Shown here piece after piece: positions 25,753 through 34,064 of a stretch of 45,899 nucleotides of DNA. Numbering within the stretch: the stretch's first letter is position 1; every line of letters starts with the position of its first letter. This DNA comes from Phycisphaerae bacterium (GTDB taxonomy: Bacteria; Planctomycetota; Phycisphaerae; UBA1845). The position numbers and the translations under genes were made by a program. Location of the stretch: NCBI GenBank assembly GCA_029260235.1, contig JAJDDP010000189.1, positions 1-45,899 on the forward strand. The letters run 5' to 3'. Below the pieces are notes generated by a model that did not search any database, was not told where the DNA came from, and was given only the letters and a program-made list of their open reading frames with translations.

Positions 25753-28005
25753 ATGAGATTATCCCTTAGATCGGCGAGCGGTCGGACCTCCCGCTATTTT
25801 ACACCTGCTTTGGGCCTGCTGATGCTGGCCAGTTTGGGCTGTTCAATGCAGGTGCTGCCGGTCCGACCTACCCGCTATGACATCGAGGTCCACATGGATC
25901 CCGAATCCCACGAAATGAAGGGCCAAGCGGTCATCGGGTTGGTCATGCGCGAAGATGCCAAGCCGATGCCCAGTGAGCCGGGCCAACTCCGGGCCATCGA
26001 GTTTCTCCTTCATCCAGAGCTGGAGATCCAAGACGTCCAGATTGATGGGGCTACGTTGAAGGGACGCACTCAGCGGAGCTCAGCTTCGCCCGAGGACAAG
26101 AATCACGCAGCCAATGCGCCGGTTGTTCACTCGCTCCTGGTTGATCAGCCTCAAGAGGAAATCACCATCACCCTCAAGTACGCCGGCACCCTCTTCCAGG
26201 ATGCCTCCGCGGGCGAAGAGCAGGGGCAAATCCACAACTTCCTGATGTCAGCCCACATCGGCACCGATGGGATTTATCTAGATGGCGGCGGATATTGGCA
26301 TCCATGCGTCAACATGCCGGATGAGGCTGATCCGCTCTTATCTCAAGCCGAATTCCAGCTGGCAGCCGCCCCGATCGAGGGCTACGAGTTGGTAGCTGGT
26401 CTAGAACGCCAGCCAGAGTCGGACGACGGCCTACTCCAATGGAAGAGCCGATACACGCTATCCAATCTGGTATTAATGGGTGGGCCGCTGAAGCGATGGA
26501 CCCGCACCCACGGCGACATCACCCTGCACGCGGTGCTAGCTCCAGGAAAAGAGGCTGTGGCTGCTGACGTCCTGGATTTCATTGCCGAAATGATGGATCG
26601 GTATCAACCACTACTAGGCCCTTACCCATACAAGGAATTCACCGTTCTAGAAGCGTTCTTTAGCTCGGGGTTTGCTTTCCCGACTTGCACCCAGCTCGAT
26701 GGTGGTCGATTGACTGAGCACAAGCCCTACCGCCGCCACGGCTACCTCGACCACGAGATGATCCACGCCTGGTGGGGGTGTGGGGTTTATGTTGATCACC
26801 GGTACGGCAACTGGTGCGAAGCGCTGACCAGCTTCTGTGCCAACTATTATGGCTACGTCTTGGACGGCGACGAGGTCGGCGCTCGCAAGGTGCGGCGCAA
26901 CCAGTCCAACTTCCTCAGCTCAATCAAGCCTGAGCACGACAAGCCTCTTGGCACCTACGGGCTGCCCGATGGCGTGGGCCGGGGAATTGCCTACGACAAG
27001 GGATCCGCGTTCTTTGGCATGTTGAAGCGGAAGATTGGTGAGGACGCCTTCTTCGCCGCCCTGAGACAGATCACCGCTGATCATGTTGGGCTTCCAGCGC
27101 ATTGGGGCCATCTTCAAGAGGCCTTTGAATCCAAGAGCGGCGAAGACCTCGACGCGTTCTTCGACCAGTGGGTCCGCCAAAAAGGGGCACCAACCCTTGC
27201 ACTAACCGGGGCCGACTGGGCGCCTGGCTCGGATGAACTGGCTGTGTGGCTCTCTCAGGGCGACACGGAATTTGAGTTGGATGTTCCGCTTCGACTCTAT
27301 TACGGATCCGAGCACGAGGACACAATTCTTCACCTGGGCGAGCAGGAGGACCGGCTGGTCATTGCCTGCAAGAAGCAAGGCTTGAGCGCCATCGAGCTTG
27401 ACCCCGACTACCGGTTGTTTAGGAAGTTGAAGGCCTCTGAGGTGATGCCCACGTCGTCGTTGACCAAACGAACAAAGAAGCTGTTGATCGTAACGCCGGA
27501 CGACACCATGCTGGATGCATACAAACAGGTAGCCGACGAATTCGAGCACCGCGTACTGGGCGACGAGGATCATCCGCGCGAGGGCGCTCAGGTCATCCGC
27601 GTTGCCGCCAGCGAGGTGGTGTCAGATCAACTGTCTGACCACAACGTGCTCATTCTGGGGGAGGCTGTTCGTAGTCCGGTTGTATCTGAGTTCATCGCCC
27701 AGACAGATTCCCCAGTGACATTTAACGGCACTGGTTTCTCCGTTGGGGATACTGCTTTTGCGGCAGCATCTCAGGCGGTCTATTTTACGGTGCGCCATCC
27801 CAGCAAGGCTGCAGGAGGCGTGACCGTATATTACGGCAACAGTGAGCCAGCCTTGGGCAATGCCGGGGTTCTCTCGTTCTACCCCAACAGCCTATTGGTC
27901 TTCGAAACCCCGGAAGGGGCTGATGGTATCGATGAACAGGGCATGCCCCACGCGACGGTGATTAAGCGGCTGGACTTCGAATCCCATGACCGCATCGAAT
28001 TCTAG
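25753..28005 (+). CDS. M1-like zinc metallopeptidase lipoprotein
   Basis: This encodes 750 residues from the ATG at 25753, chosen because GGAG precedes it and it begins a typical lipoprotein signal (LGLLMLASLGC); an ATG eight codons earlier has no ribosome site. An N-terminal aminopeptidase-N-like beta domain (about 30-240) leads to the catalytic domain with HEMIHAWW (H334, E335, H338) and GNWCEALTSF, whose E356 is the likely third zinc ligand. The spacing from H338 to E356 is 17 residues, one short of the classical M1 HEXXH-x18-E. This spacing seems shared by a GNWCE-type branch of the clan. The region after about 560 is an extra alpha/beta domain (LLIVTPDDTMLDAYKQVADE). It is probably anchored outside the cytoplasm and degrades peptides. 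Substrate unknown. Confidence 0.85.
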   Translation: MRLSLRSASGRTSRYFTPALGLLMLASLGCSMQVLPVRPTRYDIEVHMDPESHEMKGQAVIGLVMREDAKPMPSEPGQLRAIEFLLHPELEIQDVQIDGATLKGRTQRSSASPEDKNHAANAPVVHSLLVDQPQEEITITLKYAGTLFQDASAGEEQGQIHNFLMSAHIGTDGIYLDGGGYWHPCVNMPDEADPLLSQAEFQLAAAPIEGYELVAGLERQPESDDGLLQWKSRYTLSNLVLMGGPLKRWTRTHGDITLHAVLAPGKEAVAADVLDFIAEMMDRYQPLLGPYPYKEFTVLEAFFSSGFAFPTCTQLDGGRLTEHKPYRRHGYLDHEMIHAWWGCGVYVDHRYGNWCEALTSFCANYYGYVLDGDEVGARKVRRNQSNFLSSIKPEHDKPLGTYGLPDGVGRGIAYDKGSAFFGMLKRKIGEDAFFAALRQITADHVGLPAHWGHLQEAFESKSGEDLDAFFDQWVRQKGAPTLALTGADWAPGSDELAVWLSQGDTEFELDVPLRLYYGSEHEDTILHLGEQEDRLVIACKKQGLSAIELDPDYRLFRKLKASEVMPTSSLTKRTKKLLIVTPDDTMLDAYKQVADEFEHRVLGDEDHPREGAQVIRVAASEVVSDQLSDHNVLILGEAVRSPVVSEFIAQTDSPVTFNGTGFSVGDTAFAAASQAVYFTVRHPSKAAGGVTVYYGNSEPALGNAGVLSFYPNSLLVFETPEGADGIDEQGMPHATVIKRLDFESHDRIEF

Positions 28006-28016
28006 GTGGTTCGCGG

Positions 28017-30725
28017 CTACGGGACGATGAGTTCGATGATGTGTTTTCTAGGACCGTTGATCTGATCGAGTCCAAGCCTCACCGTTCGTCCGGCAAGTGC
28101 CTCGGAATTGTTGAATCTATACTCAGCCGTTGTGGTCTGCCCTGGCTCGAGTGAGGTGATGACCCTGAACTGACGGCTTCGTCCTGGCACGGTTGCTGAG
28201 CTTCGGAAGTTCAGCGACTTGTCAGATCTGTTGGTGATGCGGTGCCGCAGCACCACACGATTTTCTTCGAGCAATGCAAAGCCCTGAACATCAACATCCT
28301 CAAGCCCCAACTCGACGGTGAGTGGTACTTCCAGGTGCATGTTCAATTGGCTGTCAAAGTCCACCACAGCCTTGAGCAGCTTAATTCCAGCCGGTTCGTT
28401 GTTGGCGTAGCGAATCTTCACCGCCTGTTGCATGGAGTCGTCCGGGCTTAGCCGGAAGGAGAATTTCTTGGGTTTAACTTGCCATCCTGGTGGTGATTCA
28501 AGCTCAAGCGAGCCAGACAGGGTAGTCTTGCTGTTGTTGACCAGCTCGATGTGGTGGGTGTTGGGTACCAGGCTTGGCTGAACTGAGGACGGATCTATCT
28601 TGACGCCGGCAATGAACGAAGTTAGCCACCGATCAACGCCAACGATGAATGTGGGCGTTGGGTAGACCGTCACCTTGCGACGTCCGAGGCTCCCCTGCGG
28701 CAGGCCCATGATGTGGCCCCAAAGGTCTACTTGGCGGTGGGCGGACCCCAGCTGAAATTCATAGACTCGGCCTTGGGGCGGAGCAGAGGGATCCCACAAG
28801 GCGATCACCGAGTCATCGCTATCGTTGAACGGCAAAGCCACAACGTTCTTGTGCAATTTGAGTTCCGGGCCTGGATTGCGGTCTCGCAGTTGATCGATAA
28901 TGGTTCGATAGACGATGAACCGCTCGGTTGGCTCGACAACCGTACCAAATACGTTGCGCCGTTGCCTCCACAGCTGGCGCACATAGGTTGTCTTGACGCC
29001 GGAGTGGCGAATGCGAATCAGTCTCCGGGAAAAATCTGCCAGCTTGGGCAGTCGAGCATACTGCTGATTGGAATCAGTCTCGACATAGACAGACAACCAC
29101 TGATAGTTCAACCGGCGATATTCGTCCAGGTAACTGGCGATCCAGTCGTCGCGGATGTCAGAGCTGACCGTCACCGTCATTTCTTCAACCGGAAGAATTT
29201 GTTGTCCCGGGACCATTCCGGCACTACCTGGAGCAGACATGTAGACGGCTGTAATCAGGGGAATCAGCTCGCTTCGCATGTTGGCAAGTGCCTGCACGAA
29301 ATCCGGATCATTGGCGACGCCCATATCGCCGTCCGCCCCGATCTGCCATGTGCGAAACACGCTGGCAAACGGAGCTACGACGGTTCCCAGATTGGCCCGC
29401 CAACCGGCAGGGTCGTCGCTCAATATGCTAATTAGAGGCCTAGCATAATCACCGGCGCTTTCGACGAGCTGATTCGGGGGCGTGCTAAACACGCCTGTCA
29501 ACGCCACGCGACGCTTGACTAACTCGTGCAGCAGCATGTCCCAACCGCCACCCTCTTCTTCAGCAGCTGCGTAAATGGAGGCTGCCCCCCATACAGGAAT
29601 CTTGGCTGCTCCAACACCCAGGGCCAAGAGCATCGCATTCGTAGCCACAGGTTCCATAGCGCCGGGCGATTGAAGCGATATGCCAAAATTCCGGACCACG
29701 CCTGAATCGGCATTCATCGCCGGTGCCAATTGAGCGAAGGTCATCCGGCGAGTGAGGGCGATCTTTGATTCAGTTTTTATTTCCAGGGCAGCCTGGTAAA
29801 TGCCTGGTTCAAGCCCCGGCAAGCGAATGGACTTGGGTTCGGAGGCAGATTCTGTTTGAACCTCGATCTCGTTTCGATAAACCATAGAGCCGTCAGCCGC
29901 GCGAACATAGAGGAGGGCGGACAACGACTCCTTGTCAGTGTCAGCTACCGTCACATGCAGTGAAGGAATGTCTGGGGCTACGAAGATATTGCCGGTTACA
30001 CTGACCGACAGTCGGGCGCTAGGCATCCGGTAGACCGTGATGTCATCGAACCAGGCGCCGGCATCGATGTCGATGCGTTCGATGTAGCGATGAGACCGGG
30101 TGCGCGGATCCCAGGTTTCAGGTTGAACCACCCAGCAGGTTAGGCCCACACTGAGCGCCTCGGGAGGGGCTGGAGGAAGCTGTATTTCGACGCGAGACCA
30201 GGCGTTGTTGCCTTGGTCTTGACCCACCAGAGTCGAAAAGGACTGGGTGCCAAAGATTGGCTTGCTCTGTCGATCAATATAGTAGGCACTCAGCGATGCC
30301 CGCGCCTCTGACAAACGATCGGCACGGACATACCCCACCACCAAGTATTCGCTGTTGGGGCGCACCGTAGTATCGGGTCCGCGATACCAGTAGGCGGAGT
30401 TGCGACCATCGGCATGCACATAGAACGAAGGCGGTGACCCGTGGCCTACCTTTGGGTCGAAGGAACCTAGAGCGAAGGATGGAAATTCGGGGGCTTCGAC
30501 CTTGTCCCAGAACATGGGTAAGGGGTCGAAGTTCCCGTCGTCCGTCTCCTCGAAATCGAACTGATGGATAATCCGATTGATGCTGCCAGCGTCTTCTGGT
30601 TGCTGGGCTTTAGCTGGACCAGCAGCACTGCAGAGCAATAGAAACACAGCAAATGGAATCCCGGCGCAGCTTGTCACGAGCGAGCCAGGGATCGCTGGAG
30701 GAGATTTGTGACTAGAAGCACTCAT
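28017..30725 (-). CDS. Large secreted protein with carbohydrate-binding and glycosidase-like regions
   Basis: This encodes 902 residues from the ATG at 30725. Longer in-frame starts up to 31064 run antisense through nadB and lack a signal sequence at the right place. A signal peptide (GIPFAVFLLLCSAAGPAKAQ) is clear. A beta-sandwich resembling a carbohydrate-binding module follows (about 45-210; ends AWFDDITVYRM), then an Ig-like domain. A central region (about 330-600) looks like a TIM barrel of clan GH-A (GAAKIPVWGAASIY, RRVALTGVFSTPP, FRTWQIGADGDM). The C-terminus carries an NPCBM-associated NEW3-like domain (VNNSKTTLSGSLELESPPGW) and another beta domain. I cannot identify catalytic acids with confidence, so enzymatic activity is a guess. 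It is convergent with the M1-like gene and divergent from nadB. Confidence 0.7.
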   Translation of the reverse strand: MSASSHKSPPAIPGSLVTSCAGIPFAVFLLLCSAAGPAKAQQPEDAGSINRIIHQFDFEETDDGNFDPLPMFWDKVEAPEFPSFALGSFDPKVGHGSPPSFYVHADGRNSAYWYRGPDTTVRPNSEYLVVGYVRADRLSEARASLSAYYIDRQSKPIFGTQSFSTLVGQDQGNNAWSRVEIQLPPAPPEALSVGLTCWVVQPETWDPRTRSHRYIERIDIDAGAWFDDITVYRMPSARLSVSVTGNIFVAPDIPSLHVTVADTDKESLSALLYVRAADGSMVYRNEIEVQTESASEPKSIRLPGLEPGIYQAALEIKTESKIALTRRMTFAQLAPAMNADSGVVRNFGISLQSPGAMEPVATNAMLLALGVGAAKIPVWGAASIYAAAEEEGGGWDMLLHELVKRRVALTGVFSTPPNQLVESAGDYARPLISILSDDPAGWRANLGTVVAPFASVFRTWQIGADGDMGVANDPDFVQALANMRSELIPLITAVYMSAPGSAGMVPGQQILPVEEMTVTVSSDIRDDWIASYLDEYRRLNYQWLSVYVETDSNQQYARLPKLADFSRRLIRIRHSGVKTTYVRQLWRQRRNVFGTVVEPTERFIVYRTIIDQLRDRNPGPELKLHKNVVALPFNDSDDSVIALWDPSAPPQGRVYEFQLGSAHRQVDLWGHIMGLPQGSLGRRKVTVYPTPTFIVGVDRWLTSFIAGVKIDPSSVQPSLVPNTHHIELVNNSKTTLSGSLELESPPGWQVKPKKFSFRLSPDDSMQQAVKIRYANNEPAGIKLLKAVVDFDSQLNMHLEVPLTVELGLEDVDVQGFALLEENRVVLRHRITNRSDKSLNFRSSATVPGRSRQFRVITSLEPGQTTTAEYRFNNSEALAGRTVRLGLDQINGPRKHIIELIVP

Positions 30726-30798
30726 ATCTATTGTTATCGGTGGAACCAAGCGGCGGATGAAGCAGCCCGCATTGTGTGTCGCCCCTTGAATCCTTACG

Positions 30799-32484
30799 AT
30801 GGGCATCACTATGGCTAGAATGTTTGAAATGCGGCGATACTTATCCAACTTCGAGGTTTCTCGCGTTGGGCACTTGTTGACGGATGTATTGGTGGTGGGC
30901 AGCGGCATCGCTGGGGCTAGGGCTGCGATCGAAGCGTCGCAGCACGGCGACGTGATCCTGGTCACCAAGGCCCAGGCGGCTGACTCAGCCACCGGGAGTG
31001 CCCAGGGCGGGATTGCCGAACCGTCAGGTTCTGGGGATACGCCCGATAACCATGTCAACGACACGCTCCGCGTCGGTAGTGGGTTGAACGCAACTGCTGC
31101 GGTTCGCTACATGGTTGAACAGGCAGAAGCGAGGATCGAGGAGCTGATCCGCTGGGGTGCTTCTTTTGATCAGGAAGATTCGGTGGCCCACCGAACGCGC
31201 GAGGCAGGCCACTCAGTTCGACGGGTTATACACGCCGACGGCGATTCCACTGGCAAGGAGTTGGCCCGAACTTTGATCACCCGACTCCATCAGCAAGAGC
31301 GCGTTCGCCTGTTCGAGAATTGTTATGTCATTGACTTGATCACTATGGCAGGCCAGTGCGTCGGCGCTGTGACCTACCACGCCAAGTACGGCCATCAAAT
31401 GATCTGGGCTAAGCAGACCATCTTGGCAAGCGGCGGTTGTGGCCAACTCTACCGGGAAACCACCAACCCATCGGTAGCGACAGGCGACGGGCTGGCTGCT
31501 GCCTACCGGGCTGGGGCGGTGCTCGGCGATCTGGAAATGGTTCAATTTCATCCCACAACCCTCTACATAGCCGGATCCAGCAGAGCCTTGATTTCCGAAG
31601 CGGTCCGGGGCGAAGGGGCACATCTAGTAGACAGAGCCGGCGAGCGATTCATGCCCGCGTACCATCCCGATGCTGAATTGGCACCGCGCGATGTGGTCAG
31701 CAGAGCGATCCGAAGCCACTTGAAAGACAAGGGAGGCAACTGCGTTTATCTCGATGCCCGCATGTTTGGCAAAGGAGTGTTCGAGGCGCGGTTCCCGCGG
31801 ATCACCCGCATCTGCGCCGAGTTTGGCATCGATGTATCCAGGGAATTGATCCCGGTGAACCCAGGGGCGCACTATATGCTAGGTGGGGTGGTCACCGACT
31901 TGGCGTGCAGAACCAACATCGACGGCTTGCTCGCCTGCGGAGAGGCAGCCTGTGTCGGCATTCACGGGGCCAACCGCCTAGCAAGTAATTCGCTGCTTGA
32001 AGGGCTTGTCTTCGGAGCAGTGGCTGGTGAGACCGCGGGCAACAATCTCGCCACTACCGAGCAACTCGGTCCATCGCTCAACATCGGCAGCCTGAACCCA
32101 TCCTCAGATCGAACTGTGCTAGATGTTGGTGACGTGCGAACCAGCCTTCGAAGTGTCATGTGGCGGAACATCGGCGTAGTCCGCACCGGTCATCGGCTGC
32201 GCGAAACAGTCGAGATCATGGAATTCTGGGGGCGATTCGTCTTGGACAAAACCTTCGACCAACCCAGTGGATGGGAATTGCAAAACATGCTGGGCTTGGC
32301 CCGGCTCGTCGCCCAAGCTGCCCAATTGCGCGATCACTCTTTGGGCGTCCATTTCCGCGAAGATTCAGAGGCAAACAATGGCCCCAGTGAGCCGCAACAT
32401 CTGCTTGTGGTCAAATCAGACGATGGACCGGTCTATTCGTGGGCTCCGCCCTGCCTGAAGTGCCCTGCAGAATCACTGCCCTAA
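30799..32484 (+). CDS. nadB: L-aspartate oxidase
   Basis: This encodes up to 561 residues. The enzyme oxidises L-aspartate to iminoaspartate for NAD synthesis, with FAD as cofactor. The dinucleotide-binding motif DVLVVGSGIAGARAA is at about 29-43. The family segment TGSAQGGIAEPSGSGDTPDN is near 65-84. FAD- and substrate-site motifs include HADGDSTGKEL, ILASGGCGQLY, FHPTTLY, and the C-terminal GEAACVGIHGANRLASNSLL. Four in-frame ATGs lie within the first 11 codons (30799, 30811, 30820, 30829) and none has a good ribosome site, so the exact start is open. No nadA or nadC is in view. It is convergent with the cystathionine synthase gene (20-base gap). Confidence 0.95.
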   Translation: MGITMARMFEMRRYLSNFEVSRVGHLLTDVLVVGSGIAGARAAIEASQHGDVILVTKAQAADSATGSAQGGIAEPSGSGDTPDNHVNDTLRVGSGLNATAAVRYMVEQAEARIEELIRWGASFDQEDSVAHRTREAGHSVRRVIHADGDSTGKELARTLITRLHQQERVRLFENCYVIDLITMAGQCVGAVTYHAKYGHQMIWAKQTILASGGCGQLYRETTNPSVATGDGLAAAYRAGAVLGDLEMVQFHPTTLYIAGSSRALISEAVRGEGAHLVDRAGERFMPAYHPDAELAPRDVVSRAIRSHLKDKGGNCVYLDARMFGKGVFEARFPRITRICAEFGIDVSRELIPVNPGAHYMLGGVVTDLACRTNIDGLLACGEAACVGIHGANRLASNSLLEGLVFGAVAGETAGNNLATTEQLGPSLNIGSLNPSSDRTVLDVGDVRTSLRSVMWRNIGVVRTGHRLRETVEIMEFWGRFVLDKTFDQPSGWELQNMLGLARLVAQAAQLRDHSLGVHFREDSEANNGPSEPQHLLVVKSDDGPVYSWAPPCLKCPAESLP

Positions 32485-32504
32485 TCGCTCCGGGCGAATC
32501 TTGC

Positions 32505-33884
32505 TCAACTTCGAGCCGCCAGAAACCGAACCATGTCGATCTTGCTAATGATGCTGACAATTTGATCGTCATTCACCACGACCGCGACTTCGTTTCTGCT
32601 CAGAATCTCGCTGACCTTGGTCATGTGGTCGCCGAGTTCGACAACTCCATTGACCGCCGTAGCCACTTCAGCAACCGAAGTGCCAGGCCGGCACTTTCCA
32701 TCCAGCAGGCTGTGCAGTAAATCGACTTCGCGAATCATCCAGAAGGTGCCGTCCACCTTCTTCGACAAAGGCATTTGGGAATAGCCCATCTTGCTCATCC
32801 GGGCGACGACAGCTGATATGGGTTCGTCCCCAGAGGCGGTCTCGACCGTGCCGCCTTTGAATTGCACCAACTCGGAGACCAAGCCCATGCGCTCCTCGCG
32901 ATCAAGGTAGCCCTTGTCCTTCATCCACTCATCGTTGTAGCACTTGCTGATGTAGCGGTCGCCCGAATCGGGGATGATCACCACGACCATCTTTCCAGGC
33001 CCCATCTCTTTGGCGACTTGCATCGCTCCAAAGAGCGAGGTACCCGCTGATCCTCCGGCGAAGATTCCTTCCTCGCGGGCCAACCGCCGGGTCGTCAGGA
33101 ACGAATCCTTATCGGCGACAGGTACAACCTCATCGATCACTGAAAAATCCAGCGTATCGACCAGGAAGTCGTGGCCCACGCCTTCCACCGCGTAGACATG
33201 TGACCGAATATCTTTGGTCTTGTTGAAGACGTCGTAGTAAATGCTGCCAATCGGATCGGGGCAAACCACCCGCACACTTCGCCCAGCCTTAACAGCCTGT
33301 TCCTTGATGTACTTGGCGGCGCCGGAAATGGTCCCGCCAGTGCCGATGCCTCCCACCAAGCAGTCGATCTGCCCTTCGGTGTCGTCCCAGATTTCCGGGC
33401 CTGTAGTCAAGTAATGCGACTCCGGGTTGGCCATGTTGGAGTACTGATCAATGTAGAAGGCGTTGGGTGTCTCACGGGCGATGCGTTTGGCGACCTGGAC
33501 ATAGCTCTCGGGTGCGTCATGGTCAACATCGGTTGGCGTCACCACCACCTCAGCCCCGCAGGCTTTGAGCATGTCGATCTTCTCTTGGGCCATCTTGTCC
33601 GGGATGGTGAACACGCAGCGATAGCCCAAGGCAGCTGGCGAAATAGCCAAGCCCATCCCGGTGTTCCCCGAGGTGCTTTCGACAATGGTGTGACCGGGTC
33701 TGAGCTGGCCGTCCTTTTCGGCACGGCGAATCATGTGGATGGCCATCCTGTCCTTGACCGATCCGCCGGGGTTGAAGTACTCCAGCTTCATGTAGATGTC
33801 AGCCATTCCCTGCTCAACAATTCTGTTCAACTTGACCAGGGGGGTGTGCCCGATCAGATCGATCACACTTTCGTAGTACTTCAT
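32505..33884 (-). CDS. cbs: Cystathionine beta-synthase type PLP enzyme with CBS pair
   Basis: This encodes 459 residues from the ATG at 33884, chosen over a TTG two codons upstream because GAGG lies eight bases before it. The catalytic domain (1-320) is fold-type II PLP: FNPGGSVKDR holds the Schiff-base lysine (about K44), STSGNTGMGLA binds the substrate carboxylate, and GGIGTGGTISG binds the cofactor phosphate. The stretch IPDSGDRYISKCYNDEWM resembles cystathionine beta-synthases such as mycobacterial Rv1077 more than plain cysteine synthases. The C-terminus (about 335-455) is a tandem CBS regulatory module, often binding adenosyl ligands. It condenses serine (or O-acetylserine) with homocysteine or sulfide. 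The choice of sulfur donor is not decided by sequence alone. Confidence 0.9.
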   Translation of the reverse strand: MKYYESVIDLIGHTPLVKLNRIVEQGMADIYMKLEYFNPGGSVKDRMAIHMIRRAEKDGQLRPGHTIVESTSGNTGMGLAISPAALGYRCVFTIPDKMAQEKIDMLKACGAEVVVTPTDVDHDAPESYVQVAKRIARETPNAFYIDQYSNMANPESHYLTTGPEIWDDTEGQIDCLVGGIGTGGTISGAAKYIKEQAVKAGRSVRVVCPDPIGSIYYDVFNKTKDIRSHVYAVEGVGHDFLVDTLDFSVIDEVVPVADKDSFLTTRRLAREEGIFAGGSAGTSLFGAMQVAKEMGPGKMVVVIIPDSGDRYISKCYNDEWMKDKGYLDREERMGLVSELVQFKGGTVETASGDEPISAVVARMSKMGYSQMPLSKKVDGTFWMIREVDLLHSLLDGKCRPGTSVAEVATAVNGVVELGDHMTKVSEILSRNEVAVVVNDDQIVSIISKIDMVRFLAARS

Positions 33885-34064
33885 CCTCAAATCCTCAAAC
33901 CGAGCTAGTGGTGTGGCCCACGTTACCCGTCGATGGCGCCTGCCGCATTGCCGGCGCTCGACTATCGGAAGACCATACCATATTATTCAGCTTCGGCGGC
34001 AACCGCGAGGCCCAAAAATGCAGGATGGGCCGATCAATGTGAGAGACCCGTTGGAGTTCCCGCT

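Noticed and set aside
28713..29435. 240-codon plus-strand frame inside the 902-residue secreted protein gene
   Set aside because: Mirror frame of a protein with coherent secreted domains; composition is not protein-like.
30726..31064. N-terminal extension of the secreted protein through nadB
   Set aside because: It would run antisense through the start of nadB, and the signal peptide lies only after the ATG at 30725.
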